From Campanula takesimana (taxonomy: Eukaryota > Streptophyta > Magnoliopsida > Asterales > Campanulaceae), in the NCBI GenBank assembly GCA_026119855.1, contig JAOWBW010000483.1, positions 868,001 through 932,000 of the forward strand: DNA of 64,000 bases, in the 5' to 3' direction. The position numbers and the translations under genes are program-made. Every line of letters begins with the position of its first letter. The first letter of the stretch is position 1. The notes beneath the pieces are model-generated. The model saw nothing but the letters and a program-made list of their open reading frames with translations. It did no database searches and was not told the DNA's origin. Positions 1 through 11,084 of the stretch are shown here, in pieces.

Positions 1-1739
1 GACTACCAAAACCTTTAGGTTGTATCCAATACATCCTTAAGTGAGTTCCCGTTGAGGAACGCTTGTTTTGACACCATTTTGTCAAATTTCATATTCCAAA
101 TATGAATATGTGACTATGAAAATTCTAATAAGTTTCTTGCTACCCATGTATGTTTTTCTCCAAGAAAAGTCATTCATCTCCTTTGGTTTTTACACCTTAG
201 GTTAGAATGATCAAATTCCAAACTTGATTATTATACATGAATTGCCTTTTAGATTTTATGACTCCAAGCCATTATTCTAAATGTGGAGTTGATATTGCAT
301 CTTTGATAGGTGGTAAATACTTCATTCTAAATGAACTTTACCTCAATACTTTCTATTTCGAAATATCCAATATTTCTTCTAATAGATTGTATTTTATCAT
401 GTGTGCAAGTACTTGTATATCTTGAACGGATTTTCACAACCCCTTGTGAAAACTTGTTCAACTTCCATCATAGGTTAAATACTATTTTCTAGGTCTCGAA
501 CCATTCGAGATATGTTTTACTCCCACTGATTCTTTTATAGATAAACCTTTTATCTAGAAAAGTATCATCATAAGCAACAAACCATTTGTTTCTTATGAGT
601 AAAATTATGTCCTCAAGTTTCCTTAGGATATCCCATGAAAATATATTTATTAGATTTAAGTGTGAGTGTGTCCCAGACAACTTCCTTTCCAAAAGGTCTC
701 ATGGTCTTAAATCTTTATGAAAGACAAACCCAGTTTTTCTTTCACCTTTTAACCTCTTTTGATGGAACTCAAATTAGTGTAATCATAGCAGTTTCAAATA
801 CATAACCCCAAAACACATAATGGAAAATCATTCTGACATTGTCATCTAATTAACCATACCAAATAAGGTTCTTATACTTCCAAGTAGACACGTCATTTAG
901 AATGATGTTCTTAGTGAAGTTAATTTGTGAAACCCTTTCACAACTTTAATGATGACTGTCAAATTCTTGGTTTAATTATTCATCATCATGATTGAATCAG
1001 AATCTTTGAACAGTTTTACCAAGTCCGACCAAAATTCTCTTTTAGCATTGCTACTTAATGCACCATATACATTGACATGTATTAGGTCAAGTAAGATATT
1101 AGCCTTTCACTATTCATAGTAAAAGATGTCTTGGTCCAAGTAAATAAGATTTGCATAAATCATGTGATTCCAAATCATATGACTTAAAACTACGTCCCAT
1201 GGAATTTTAGATATGCATTTCTCATTTATTTGATCAAAACAATAATGCATAAAGAATTTGATTATTTATGTCATAACCTCAGTTATTATTTCGTTCTTCA
1301 AGATTTAGGATATAAGATTTATTTATATGAGAACACAATTAAGTAAATCATAATAAATAAAACACTTTTCTTATTCCAAATAAGAAATAAATATCTTTCA
1401 TAATCTTATAACAAAATAATAATTTCTGCTTCACAAGTAAAGTCACTTTACAAGTGTTCCACGAACAATGTTGCAACCATTGCATCATTACCATTCATAG
1501 ATCAAACTTTACTATAAGCAGTCTTTCAATTTACTAATTATTGCGATATCCAATACCCAATAATTAAATTTAGAAAGATTAATTTATAACATAAATATTT
1601 CCAAGCGGTAGTCCCACTACCATTTCTTTTATTGATCATCCAGAATTTTGACTACAATTCTAAATGGTCAATCCAATTTCCATTTCACCAAATTGCATTA
1701 ATTAGAGTTATTATTTTAACCATAATTATTTTCTTTAGT
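1..1739 (-). pseudogene. Copia-1 pol remnant (integrase C-terminal part and RT start)
   Basis: Translating the minus strand in fragments shows copia pol remains. Positions 489-692 give a 67-residue piece with NKWFVAYDDTFLDK and GSKTYLE, typical of the segment after the copia integrase core. Close to the left edge, the strand complementary to about 1-90 still reads like the copia RT motif around AFLNG, with stops and frameshifts. I could not follow a continuous frame between gag and 700, so protease and the integrase core are too decayed to place. Confidence 0.6.
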
Positions 1740-2403
1740 TTTGACAACGCTTGTCTTACCTTTCTTTTGGCACTTGGCCCTTTTCCATCATAACCATGAG
1801 CATTGGAGAACCTTTCTCCACTTTCTTCATCTCCGCAGTTTTAAGCATATCATGCAACTCGGAGAGATTCTTTATTCATTCCATATAAGTTATAGTTCAT
1901 CACAAAGTGATTATAACTCTTAGGCAATGAATTAAGAATAAGATCCATGGCTAGCTCCAATCTAATTGCACTGCCAAGTTTCTCAATATACTCTACGTAG
2001 CCGTTTGTCTTAAGCATGTAAGGTTCCACTTATTGCCCTTTACTCCTTTTGCAAGAAGTGAATGCAATAATGGTTTTATATCTCTCTTGCCTAGATTGCT
2101 CTTTGAAACATGTAAGTTAACTCCACGCCTATCTAATATGCTTCCAAAGTTCCAAACTTTGTTGAAGTTTTGAGAACATAATCGTGAGCATAAGACAACT
2201 CACATTCCTAGAATCATACTCATGATTCTTGTGATTATCTATTCCGACATTGGGTTCTTTAGGAATAGGCCCATCGAGAATGTACAACACATATTCTTGC
2301 CTTAAAACGATTCTTAGGCTCAGGATCCAATACATGAAGTTTGTACCATTCTCTTTAAGCTTATCCTTATCAAGGATTGATCGCAACGATTTTAAGTTGT
2401 CAT
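1740..2403 (-). pseudogene. Copia-1 gag remnant
   Basis: Copia Gag would form the particle shell. The inferred start is the ATG complementary to 2401-2403, aligned to the Copia-2 gag start at 55926, but an in-frame stop follows after three codons. The open piece 2129-2386 encodes a capsid N-terminal segment (DKLKENGTNFMYW, LRIVLRQ, VSCLMLTIM). Further down, minus-strand 1741-1870 still encodes LSELHDMLKTAE, matching LSELNGMLKTAE in Copia-2. Stops and frameshifts make it non-functional. Confidence 0.75.
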
Positions 2404-4101
2404 TATCTACAACTTATGCAAAATTTCCAAAATTTTACAAGTACCAATCTCATTAAAGAGATAAATAATGTATTTTCAAAATACTCCCACTAAATTATAC
2501 AACCTTCATATACATCCAATGTATAATATAATTTAATTGGGCTAAGATCCATCTTTAATTTAACTTTTGAGTCCACAGAGGCGGACCGCTCAAAACTAAA
2601 TTAATTAGGTAGACAATCATGTCAATCATATCCTATATGATTCTTATATCCTTTTATGAGATTCTTTGAGAAATCAAATTTCAAAAAGCATGTTTAATCT
2701 CATCTTTTGCCTAGGCCCAAAACTGTTTTGACGCCTAATTAAGTCCAACCATTTTAAACGTATAGGAACCATTCAATTTAATGCACCTTGCGGAGGCAAG
2801 CCCACATTGAATCAATGAACCTCATCTTGATCATACATGAATAAAATTAATGCACCTCGCGGAGGCGAACCTACATCAAAATCACACATGTATAAACAAG
2901 TGTTTTAATCATGGCATGGCAAAAAGAACTTAAAACTTTCTTTGAAGGTTCATCACATATAGCATACAACACATTTATGAGCACATAATATAAACATGTT
3001 ACGCATCAAGTTTAGCCACTAAATTAATCTCCATTAATTTAAGCATAATATTTATGTGTCATTAGTTTCTCTATAATTATGAGGATGAGAGTATTTGAAC
3101 TTTGGTTATCATCTCCAAATCAAGACAACAAGAAGTGCGGTCGAACTAAGCCATTAGGCAAACGCATCAAGTTTAGCCACTAAATTAATCTCCATTAATT
3201 TAAGCATAATATTTATGTGTCATTAGTTTCTCTATAATTATGAGGATGAGAGTATTTGAACTTTGGTTATCATCTCCAAATCAAGACAACAAGAAGTGCG
3301 GTCGAACTAAGCCATTAGGCAACCACAATCCCGCACAAATTCAAGAAACCAAGAAAGTAGTTCATGTGGCCGAAACTAAGCAATAGATGGTCTCGATGAA
3401 CGTAGGCCAATTGCATTCACAATTCCACATGGATCTCCAATCATTGAATCAAGAACTTTGTTTCTCAATTTGAGCAATTATGAACTCTTCATAATTCTAA
3501 CTTCGTTTTATCTTTGAAACTTTGATTGCAATCAAGTTTGGGAAACACAATCTCGATGAACGTAGATTAGCCATCCAAACCTTGAATAAATCTCAGAATC
3601 AAACGACTAAAACAAATAGGAATTCAAACCAACTAAATCCACCCCGCGACCCAAAAAGAACCCCAGCTTAGACCAGAAGGTCCGGCCGGGTCCTTACTTT
3701 GGTCCGGTCGGACCTACCTCAAAATTCCAGCCTCTGACCATCACTGTGCGGCCGCCCAAGGAAGACTGTGCGGTCGCCCAAACATGTGCGGCCGCCCACG
3801 TTTTTCTGTGCGGTCGCACAGTAGCATCAGAGTGATTTTTAGAGTTCGAAAATTTGTCTCAAAATTGTTTTCCCCGATTATTAAATTTGATCCAATCAAA
3901 AATTAATAATCAAACAATTTCGAATCCAACATAATTTTTAGTGCGATTCAACAGTGCGATTAAAGTTGTAAAACAATAAACCACATAGAATCATAAAACA
4001 CATAAACATCATATAATCCAATATTCATATCATGCTAGGCATACAAACAATTTATATACATACAACATGATCTAAGTATTGAAATAATCAACATGAACGG
4101 C
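2404..4101 (-). other. Copia-1 untranslated leader between PBS and gag
   Basis: No gene was seen. The segment aligns in reverse complement with the Copia-2 leader (18319-20079), for example near 2540 with 19720. It holds a perfect 161 bp tandem duplication (3001-3322) and a cluster of GCGGCCGC/GCGGTCGC-type CpG palindromes at about 3744-3825. Confidence 0.75.
3001..3322. repeat. Perfect 161 bp direct tandem duplication
   Basis: Two adjacent copies, 3001-3161 and 3162-3322, both beginning ACGCATCAAG and ending CCATTAGGCAA, with no difference that I could see. It sits in the leader of an otherwise badly decayed element, so the duplication is probably young, or it is an assembly artefact. Confidence 0.9.
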
Positions 4102-4113
4102 GCTCTGATACCA
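4102..4113 (-). promoter_or_regulatory. Copia-1 primer-binding site
   Basis: On the minus strand this reads TGGTATCAGAGC, the classic site complementary to the 3' end of initiator tRNA-Met in plant copia elements. It lies one base inside the LTR end at 4115. Confidence 0.93.
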
Positions 4114-4114
4114 C

Positions 4115-5631
4115 TGTTGGGTTTCGGAGTAACATGCGCAGCGGAATTAAGCATTTAAGATTTAATGAAACCCAAAGCCCATAGATCCATTCATATGATT
4201 AAGTCAAATACAACATAATTAATACTAGAATACTAACCCTTGATGCCTTTGATTTTGCAACCTTGAATTCGATAGAGACTTGAAAACTTGATCACGATCA
4301 TAACAAGAAACACGAAATTTGAAGATGATAATTTTCACCCTCTAGCGGTATCCACACCACGAACGAATATCAAGAACACTTGATCTTGGTTGCTAGACCA
4401 AAATTATGAAACACGTTTTCACAACTAATATGAACTATATGGAATATTATTTGTGTATTATTTTGTTCTTCAATCTAGGATGTCTTAGAACAAAATAAAA
4501 CCTCTCTCAAACTCTTTGAGATTTGCACAAAAGCATTAGCCTTGATTCTGGCCGAATTTTGCTGTTTATATACAAGTTAGACCTATTCCAAATAGGAAAC
4601 TTGTGTCTAAATCCGTCCAAAATTCTTTTCCAAATCAAATCAGGAAACCAGTCTCGACATGGTGTGCGGCCGCCCAAAACCACTTGTGCGGCCGCACATC
4701 TATCTGGAAGGTTTCTGGTACTTTTTGAGCCAAGTTGTGCAGCCGCCCAAACCTTTTTGTGCGGTCGCACACCTGCCCCAGATTTCCCTAATTTCCAAAT
4801 TCCTCCAAAGTCCTTCGACTCAATCTTCCGATATAGTCCTTATTTAAGATTCGTTCTATTGTGTGTGACCCTCTAAGATTATACTAAGTTGGCAATGGAT
4901 TCAAACATGAAACCATAAGATATGATTAGGTTCTAGCAAACCGTCATATCTACCTAAATAGTATAACTAGATACAAGTTCGCATTCCTTTAGAACATGTC
5001 ATAATCCCTTTGTCCACGATGTCATTGAACACAAGTCATGGTCAATAAGTCAACTTGTATTGTTCAATACTTTCTCGATTCCGAATATGTTGATAATATA
5101 AATGACATTGATCCAATCAATCCATTTGAGTTTGGCCAAACATTTCACCAACATCATTCCTTCGAGGGGCCCAAGCTTGACATCTCTCCGAAGAAGGACA
5201 AATCCATTTAGCTTATTATTCTTCCCTACGTGAATCCGAGTATGCCAATCATACCCTTTATAACTATCGTGTTAAGGCAGCGTTTGAATATGTCAAACAT
5301 AATCTTCATCAAGTGGAAGACTATAATAACTTCATGTCTAAGGATTCAAATGACATAAGTAATATGAGATTTATATATGACATTGACCATGACATAAATC
5401 TCATACCGCGGGTCATGTCCAGTACCTTGTTCCAAACAAGTACCTATAAATCTAACATGATCATCCCATGATCATTTAGCCTTTATACTAGTGCTTAACA
5501 AGCTCTAGGGACAAAGATTATTATAAGCAAACATGAGCAACAATAACAATCTTATTATCTCTTTATCATCATGAATAAAATGATAACTTATACAACGTTT
5601 AACAAACATGCCTAGGGCACCAACACCAACA
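4115..5631 (-). repeat. Copia-1 5' LTR
   Basis: A 1517 bp LTR with terminal inverted repeats TGTTGG/CCAACA, bounded by the PBS on the element side. On the minus strand a TATATAAA box lies at 4564-4571, and four CpG palindromes (GTGCGGCCGC type) lie about 90-205 bp upstream of it, at 4660-4775. Its U5 half is homologous to the Copia-2 LTR fragment at 17525-18305, for instance CCAACTTAGTATAATC in both. Confidence 0.85.
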
Positions 5632-6738
5632 TTTTGTGGCTCTGTGCGGTGGGAGAGTAACGGAAAGGGTAGCCATGCCTCAGTATCAAGTACCTGCGGC
5701 GACACGGGTTTTTCAGCTGCTCAGGATATCCATTGAAGATGCTAGAGGCTTATTCTTGGGGGATGATGTTGATATCTGTGAGCTTCCTATTAGGTTCATC
5801 AACGGTGTGGCGGATTCTGACACAGCTTTGGATTGTTTAGCTCTTTGTCTCTTCGCCTCGGTCTTGTTTCCTCCTTATGTAGGGGTAGCCACGATGGGTT
5901 GTATTGACATGGTGGACCAGGCTCGGGCCGAATGCAGTATTATCCCTGTCTTGCTTGGGGAAACTTTACATGGTATTAGTGAGTTGGCTTTTGGCTCTCG
6001 TAAGATGTCTCGAGGCACTACTCGGTTATTGCACTTGTGGTTGCATGAGAGGCTTAGAGTATTGGAGGAGCCTGTTGGTCAGGTGCCCCATTGGGCTTGT
6101 CAGAGTAGATGAATAGTAGAACCATTTTTAGGGATGACTCAGTCTGCATGGGTATCATATCTGGCACGGATGGGCACAGCTCAGATCAAGTGGGTGGTAC
6201 CTCATTGGGAGGTTACCAGAGCGCGGTGGATCCAGGGTGATCTCTGCATGATTCGTGTCCCTGCTTTTGATGAGACTACTTTCTACTATGCAGTGCGAGT
6301 TTGCCGACAGTACGGGTGCCTCAGTTTATACCTCTTTTGTGGGATCAGACTTGCAACAGGATTAATGTCAAGATGCTTCCCATAAATGATGGAGTTGCAG
6401 TGATTTTGGAGCAGTGTTGGTCTTATGCTCATATGCTCAGCGTGTTCTGTATACAGCGGATCCATGACACACTTCTGTCTCGAGAATACTTGGACTGGTA
6501 CCAGATGACTTTGTGGGAATTTAGACAGACTCTGAGATGACTGAGACGTAGGTTAGTGATCCCTTATGTCTCGAGCAGACGCTTGAGGAGGGGAGAGACT
6601 CTACAACGTGAAGTGGAGGCCGAGTTGGTTCCACTAGCACCTTTCGAGAGGAAAAGAAAGAGGGAAGGCCCTAAGGGGGTGATTCAGTTTAGGAAGGATT
6701 TATTTGCGGATCCTACTAGACAGGCTAGACGCGGATGA
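5632..6738 (+). pseudogene. DUF7745/PMD-like antisense ORF of Tat-1 (decayed, N-terminus lost)
   Basis: Opposite in strand to the Tat-1 gag/RT pieces. Frames 5636-6112, 6134-6385, 6301-6540 and 6556-6738 align in order with the middle and C-terminal parts of the intact Tat-5 protein (59802-61202). Examples are SIIPVLLGETLHGISEL against SVIPLIVGETLHGLDEL, and YYAVRVCRQYGC against FYQPERVLRQFG. The N-terminal third is missing where the Copia-1 LTR begins. The C-terminus is basic (FERKRKREGPK). Frames are broken by stops at 6110 and 6538 and by shifts between them. Its molecular role is unknown; related domains occur in plant transposons and some host proteins. Confidence 0.72.
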
Positions 6739-7011
6739 CGAGATAAGAAGCTGAAGAAATAAGAGGAGGAGTGACTCCGAGTATCCAACCACAGTCATTG
6801 CAGACACATAGTTTAGCTTTAGTTTATTTACTTTTAGTTTATTTGAATTTCATAGCAGGTTATGTAGTCGCAGGTTCATTCGAGCTTAGACTCATCAAAT
6901 AAATGTTAACGTGTCGTGACTTGTGAAAATAGAGATTTTGCTTTCAGTTATACACAGATGTTTGCTTTATTGTACTTGCTCAAACCAGATTTGGATTTTT
7001 ATTTATTTTTG
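6739..7011. other. AT-rich intergenic part of Tat-1
   Basis: No gene or repeat recognised. It corresponds to the 3' flank of the antisense ORF, between its stop and the conserved block, as in Tat-4 and Tat-5. Confidence 0.4.
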
Positions 7012-7080
7012 AGACCACGCCTTTGAAGGCTGCCTACGTTCCCCTTTTACAAGTAGGGCTAAGGGGCTCAGGTCACCGAA
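7012..7080 (-). other. Conserved Tat 3' block, Tat-1 copy (hairpin with UUCAAA loop)
   Basis: On the minus strand this contains GACCTGAGCC followed by GGGGAACGTAGGCA, shared with the blocks of Tat-3, Tat-4 and Tat-5. At 7019-7030 it folds as GCC-UUCAAA-GGC. The other copies fold as ACC-UUCG-GGU, so the outer pair has changed from A-U to G-C on both sides. Confidence 0.72.
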
Positions 7081-7246
7081 GTTCATTTTTGATTGTAGAA
7101 AAGGAAGATAGAAGGGGGAAGTAATAGAACACGATTTTTTTTTAATTTTTGAAGGGGAAGGTCTTTGTAGAAGACCCATGAGGGAGAGTGCCGCTTGCAG
7201 GAAAGCGCTGTTGGAGAGTACCATTTGCAGGAGAGGACCATAGTGG

Positions 7247-7705
7247 TCAGTTGTAATAGTGGCAGAGCTTGTGAACTTTGACTGGGAGGAGGCTATTGTC
7301 ATCCATGTATACCCATTCTTCATTCTGTTTGACTAAGCGACCCATCTCGATAAGCTGTCGGACTTCGTCTTTCAACACTTGGCAGTCGTCAGTACCATGC
7401 CCTTCATTTTGGTGATAGGAACACCTTCTGTTTGGCTCACAGGTTTGTAACATTGCCATTTTTGGAGTAGAAACCACTTCTTGCATCGGTTGTAGTTTGC
7501 CGACCTTTATCAGGCTTTTGAGTATAAAATCCAGGGTAAATCCAAGCTTGTGTAGTGTCGGAAAGGGATGGGGGCTCTGATTTGGTTGTAACTCTTTGGC
7601 TCGAACCTCCCGTGCGGTGGTCGCAACGATGGGGTATTCACTAAGTGATTCTTCATTTGAGTCATGGATAACTCGCACTTCTGATTCCAAACTTTGTGTG
7701 TACAA
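7247..7705 (-). pseudogene. Tat-1 Gag C-terminal remnant with CHHC knuckle
   Basis: A 152-codon open frame. It has a retroviral-type knuckle near residues 90-104, CSYHQNEGHGTDDC, spaced C-x2-H-x4-H-x4-C, followed by QVLKDEVRQLIEMGRLV. The same arrangement occurs in the Gags of Tat-3 and Tat-4. The knuckle would bind element RNA during particle assembly. There is no capsid domain in this piece. Confidence 0.75.
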
Positions 7706-7787
7706 TTCTGTAATTCCCTCAGGACGGGGTCTCCTGCCGTTGTGAGGCGACTGATGTAGTGTATTAGGCCTATGAGCTTGGACCTTT

Positions 7788-8051
7788 CTAACTATTGGAG
7801 GGGGGTGACATTGTTATCAGCTGTCTAATCTTGTCGGGGTTAGCCTCGAACTTCTGTCCCAATCTGTATCCTAACGCCTTTGTATGAATTGTACCAAATC
7901 TGCACTTGGTTGAGTCGAGGAGAATTTTCTGCCTTCTCAGAATGTTGAAGAGCTTCCTTAAATCCTCAATATGTCGGCCGTAAGGTCTCTTGGAGTATAT
8001 GACCAAGTCATCTAGGTAGACGTCTGAGTCTGATGGCGTTGCTATTGGCAC
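7788..8051 (-). pseudogene. Tat-1 reverse transcriptase remnant
   Basis: An 87-codon frame containing VYLDDLVIYSK (the YxDD catalytic motif of gypsy RT), then a spaced H-DL, KCRFG and NPDKIRQLITM, in the order of the gypsy RT palm-to-thumb region. Upstream minus-strand sequence to about 8190 may be more pol but is not recognisable. Lying upstream of a Gag piece, it marks a rearrangement. Confidence 0.7.
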
Positions 8052-8191
8052 ATGCTAAAAGACACCGATACCTTTCCATTCTAGGAGCTGATTGGCGTGA
8101 TAATAAGTATCCCATAGAGTGCGAAAGAACAACCTCTCATTTGTCTGCACCGCAGTGGGTATCCGATTCCTTTTGGGGAAGCCGTTAAGTA

Positions 8192-8983
8192 ATGACCGCA
8201 GGTTATGGGTATGCCTACACTCACGCACTTCCATGGAATCCTCATGTTGCACCACAGCCAAGTAAGATATTGGGAAAGAGAAAGCAAATGGAATATAAGG
8301 AAGCCCTTGTCTCGAGCGGCGGTAATTCTCATCACCACCACACTTCGGTCAAAGATAAAGGAAAATCCAAACGCCAACCCAAACCCCGCTTCATAAGTTT
8401 TGAGGATTTCGGAATGCCCATAAGCAAGGTATTTAAGAGATTGGTTAAGCAGGGCCTCGCAAAGCCTCTTGTCAGCTTCCAACCCAAAAACCCCAAGAAG
8501 TACCTCGATGTTAACAAAAGGTGTGCTTTCCACAATTACCATGGGAAAAATACCGACGAGTGCTCTATTGTGAAATGTATCATTCTAGGTTTGATTGAGA
8601 AGGGAAAGCTTGAACGCCCCCACGCCCCCAATACAGCCAATGACCCGAGTGTCAACGTGCTTGAATTCGTAGAATCTAATCCCGTGACCTCCCCGATGAT
8701 CGATAAATGGAGTGATATCCGTCCCAAGGAAAAGGAGTCCGTGGTTGACAAAGTCGTCAATCCCAAAGTGGGAGAGCCGGTTTTGGAAAAGTTGACAAAT
8801 TCAGTGTCTAAGATGGTGGTTCCTAAAATCAGCAAAGTTGAAGTGACGAAAGATGCTGGGGAAGGATCAGTGGCACAAAAGATGTCTGAAGGGCTAAATA
8901 CCCCGGGTTGGGAAATTGATGGTGCTGCGGATGCCATAATAGAGGAGGAAGTTTCAAAACCCCTTCCATCAACTTCCCCTTAG
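8192..8983 (+). CDS. Tat-2 Gag, C-terminal part
   Basis: 263 codons open from an ATG at 8192, but probably the truncated tail of a longer Gag. Residues 60-115 (ISFEDFGMPISKVFKRLVKQG, then PLVSFQPKNPKKY) resemble the Tat Gag segment before the knuckle. The knuckle is CAFHNYHGKNTDEC, where the usual second histidine is lysine. It is followed by IILGLIEKGKL, as in the other Tat Gags. The tail is rich in Lys, Glu and Val and has no protease motif. It would package element RNA if complete. Confidence 0.65.
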   Translation: MTAGYGYAYTHALPWNPHVAPQPSKILGKRKQMEYKEALVSSGGNSHHHHTSVKDKGKSKRQPKPRFISFEDFGMPISKVFKRLVKQGLAKPLVSFQPKNPKKYLDVNKRCAFHNYHGKNTDECSIVKCIILGLIEKGKLERPHAPNTANDPSVNVLEFVESNPVTSPMIDKWSDIRPKEKESVVDKVVNPKVGEPVLEKLTNSVSKMVVPKISKVEVTKDAGEGSVAQKMSEGLNTPGWEIDGAADAIIEEEVSKPLPSTSP

Positions 8984-9943
8984 GAAGAGTCAAAAGTCCA
9001 TTGTTAGGATGTGTGATAAGCCCTTAAGAAATGATATCTGTTAGGTTTAGTCTTGACTCCCCGGTTGATGCCATGTGGTGACCATTCTGAATCCATTGTC
9101 AGTTTTCTTAATAAGATTATTATTACCATTATTTCCTTGTCAAAAGTTTACAAAAAAAATGTGTGCGAGCCTTTCACTCAAAACAAAAGTGTGTTTTTCA
9201 AAAAAAAAAAAAAATTGAGATCAAGTTTTCTTAAAATAAAAGGTCTAGTTTTTTCTAAAAGGTCAATCCGCTAATGAAGCGTTCTTCTCAAATCCCGGTT
9301 ATAATTTCACCTTGAGGTTTAAAATGCTAAAGTCCTCCGCGGTTTTGTCCATTGGAAACATTGACCAAGGACCCCGCATCTGAATTGGCGTCCGAGACAA
9401 CCATCCACAACAAGATCTAAAGGTTGGAACACTGTCCACAAGGAGAGGCATGTGCTTCGGAAGCCCAAAAGCGGCTACATCAAATGGAGATCCGTACCTT
9501 CGCCGGGTGCTGTGCACAAAGGCTACGCACCTTGAAAGGAAATCACCAAAAGGAGATGGCCAGAGCAAACTCCCAACTCATGAGTAGACGAATTCGGCAA
9601 TTACAACGCCAAGCCAAATGGAGACTTCGTGACATCCTTTCCGACGACATGGAACCCGAGTTCCCCGTGGAAGACATGGAATATGCCGCCGACAACCCCT
9701 CCAACAATTGAGGAAAGAGCTAAACACTTGTATTCTGTCAAGCAAGAGCTTCGTCCCATTTCATGATACATTGCTCAAAGAGCTCACCAACATAAAGGGA
9801 CTATCTCCCAAATAAAATGCCCTTGCATGTTTCCTCCAAGAAAAATACTTTAAAGTACCTGTTCTATCGAGTCGGCTGGATCACTCATAAAAAAAAAGGT
9901 TGCTGGATCACTCATAAAAAAAAGGCACCAAAAAAGTAGCCCG
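8984..9943 (+). other. Tat-2 post-gag stretch with a small unassigned ORF
   Basis: Mostly noncoding. A 95-codon plus-strand frame at 9424-9711 (basic, Gln/Arg-rich centre, acidic end DDMEPEFPVEDMEY) looks like a helical tail of a larger protein, but no family is recognised. A run of 14 A lies near 9200. Two near-identical GCTGGATCACTCAT-A(n) units occur at about 9875-9925. Confidence 0.35.
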
Positions 9944-10051
9944 CTAGGTCGAAAAACCCGTAAGGGCGGTCTAGGCAAAAAAAACAGGGTGTGCCATAAA
10001 AGACGCAAAAAGAGATGCCCGCTAGGTTGAAAACCCGAAAGGGCGGCCTAG
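9944..10051 (+). other. Paired GNRA-loop hairpins, Tat-2 copy
   Basis: Two hairpins, 9944-9974 and 10022-10051. Each has an 8-pair lower stem, a bulge of four or five A on the 5' side, and a CCC/GGG upper stem. Loops are GUAA and GAAA, both GNRA. Lower stem arms are CUAGGUCG/CGGUCUAG and CUAGGUUG/CGGCCUAG, pairing fully if G-U is allowed. The same pair of hairpins follows pol in Tat-4 and Tat-5. Confidence 0.75.
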
Positions 10052-10109
10052 GAAAAACAAAGGGTGCGTCATGAAAAAGGGATGGGTTCCTGACCTCACT
10101 TCAAAGGTC

Positions 10110-10290
10110 AAATGATGATATTGGGGCTACCTCCACATCGATGACAACAAGGACATGGTGATACCTCCACACCAACGACAATAAGGACATGGGGGCTACC
10201 CCGACATCAACGACAACAAGGACTTGGGGCTACCCCGACATCAATGACAAAGATGACATTGGGGCTATCCCCATAACAGTGACAAGCAGG
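10110..10290. repeat. Short tandem array, about 34 bp unit
   Basis: About five imperfect units built on GGGGCTACCCCGACATCAA followed by CGACAACAAGGAC. Noncoding part of Tat-2. Confidence 0.7.
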
Positions 10291-10596
10291 TTTCCTACCA
10301 TCAGCTACTCCTTAATGAATGGACAAAATCCAAAGGACTTTATGCATAACAAACCTCGCGGTTAAGTTAAAATAAAAAATTTGACTAACATGCTTCGTTA
10401 AAAGATTTGCCTTTAGAAATAAGCATTTCCAAATTTTCCCATTTGGCATCATTTGTGAAAAATAATGTTTCAAGCAAAATGCTTTTAATCTCTACTCAAA
10501 GTGATTTTTTCAAAGTCTTGGACTTTTTCGTCCGCAATGTGTCTTAAAGGTCGCCCCTAGGCTCTCCCCGGTGTCAAGAAAATGTGTCAACTATCC

Positions 10597-10970
10597 CGTA
10601 GATGGAGTGGACCCAAGTCGAGCCTTGACGCAGAGTGGTCATTTTAGGTTGTAGCCTTTGTCCCGACAGTCCTTAGTCGGACATAAGACCAGTTTTCCCA
10701 TCAAACTCCTCAAAGATGGAGTTGACCCAATCCTTGACCCAGAGTGGTCATTTTAGGGTGGAACCTTTGACCTGGCAGTCCTTAGTCGGATGTAAGACCA
10801 GTTTTCCCGTCAAACTCCCCAAAGATGGAGTTGACCCAAGTCAAGCCTCGACCCAGAGTGGTCATTTTAGGTTGAAGCCTTTGTCCCCGACAGTCTAAAG
10901 TGACGTAAGACCATCCTTTTAGCCAACCTTCCCATAAGATAGCTTTGACCAAATCCCGATTTTGGCCAAA
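10597..10970. repeat. 108 bp-type tandem array in Tat-2
   Basis: About three units sharing GATGGAGTTGACC, GTGGTCATTTTAGG and CAGTCCTTAGTCGGA. They are homologous to the longer array of Tat-3 at 52260-52890, which supports a common origin of Tat-2 and Tat-3. Confidence 0.8.
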
Positions 10971-11084
10971 TGAGAGTCAAGCCCATCCTTTAGTCAACCC
11001 TCCCCATAGAGTCAAGTTGACCAAATCCCAAATCCCGACTTTGACCAAAAGAGAGCCAAGTCCGAACCATTTCTAGGAGAGGAT

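Larger units (their letters stand above)
1..5631 (-). mobile_element. Copia-1: Ty1/copia LTR retrotransposon, 5' half (runs off left edge)
   Basis: On the minus strand the order is LTR (5631-4115), PBS, a leader of about 1.7 kb, gag, integrase remnant and RT remnant at the left edge. RT after integrase is the copia order. LTR ends are TGTTGG and CCAACA inverted repeats. The leader and gag are homologous to those of Copia-2 (18307-20079 and 55890 onward), so the two are members of one family in opposite orientation. The other LTR and left TSD lie outside the window. Coding parts have many stops, so this copy is old. Confidence 0.88.
5632..8051 (-). mobile_element. Tat-1: rearranged fragment of a Tat-like gypsy element
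   Basis: A minus-strand gypsy fragment without visible LTRs. Going down the minus strand it shows an RT piece (8051-7788), a Gag knuckle piece (7705-7247), the conserved AACGTAGGCA block (7080-7012) and then, on the opposite strand, a DUF7745-like ORF (5632-6738). RT before Gag is not a natural order, so an internal rearrangement or a join of two elements is likely. It is cut on the left by the Copia-1 LTR end and on the right by an unclear junction with Tat-2 between 8052 and 8191. Confidence 0.7.

Noticed and set aside
1741..1923. Plus-strand 60-codon ORF
   Set aside because: The complementary strand encodes the Copia-1 gag segment LSELHDMLKTAE, so the plus ORF is a shadow.
8536..8937. Minus-strand 133-codon ORF
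   Set aside because: It overlaps the Tat-2 Gag frame completely on the other strand and shows no family motif; it is a shadow of the Gag codon pattern.
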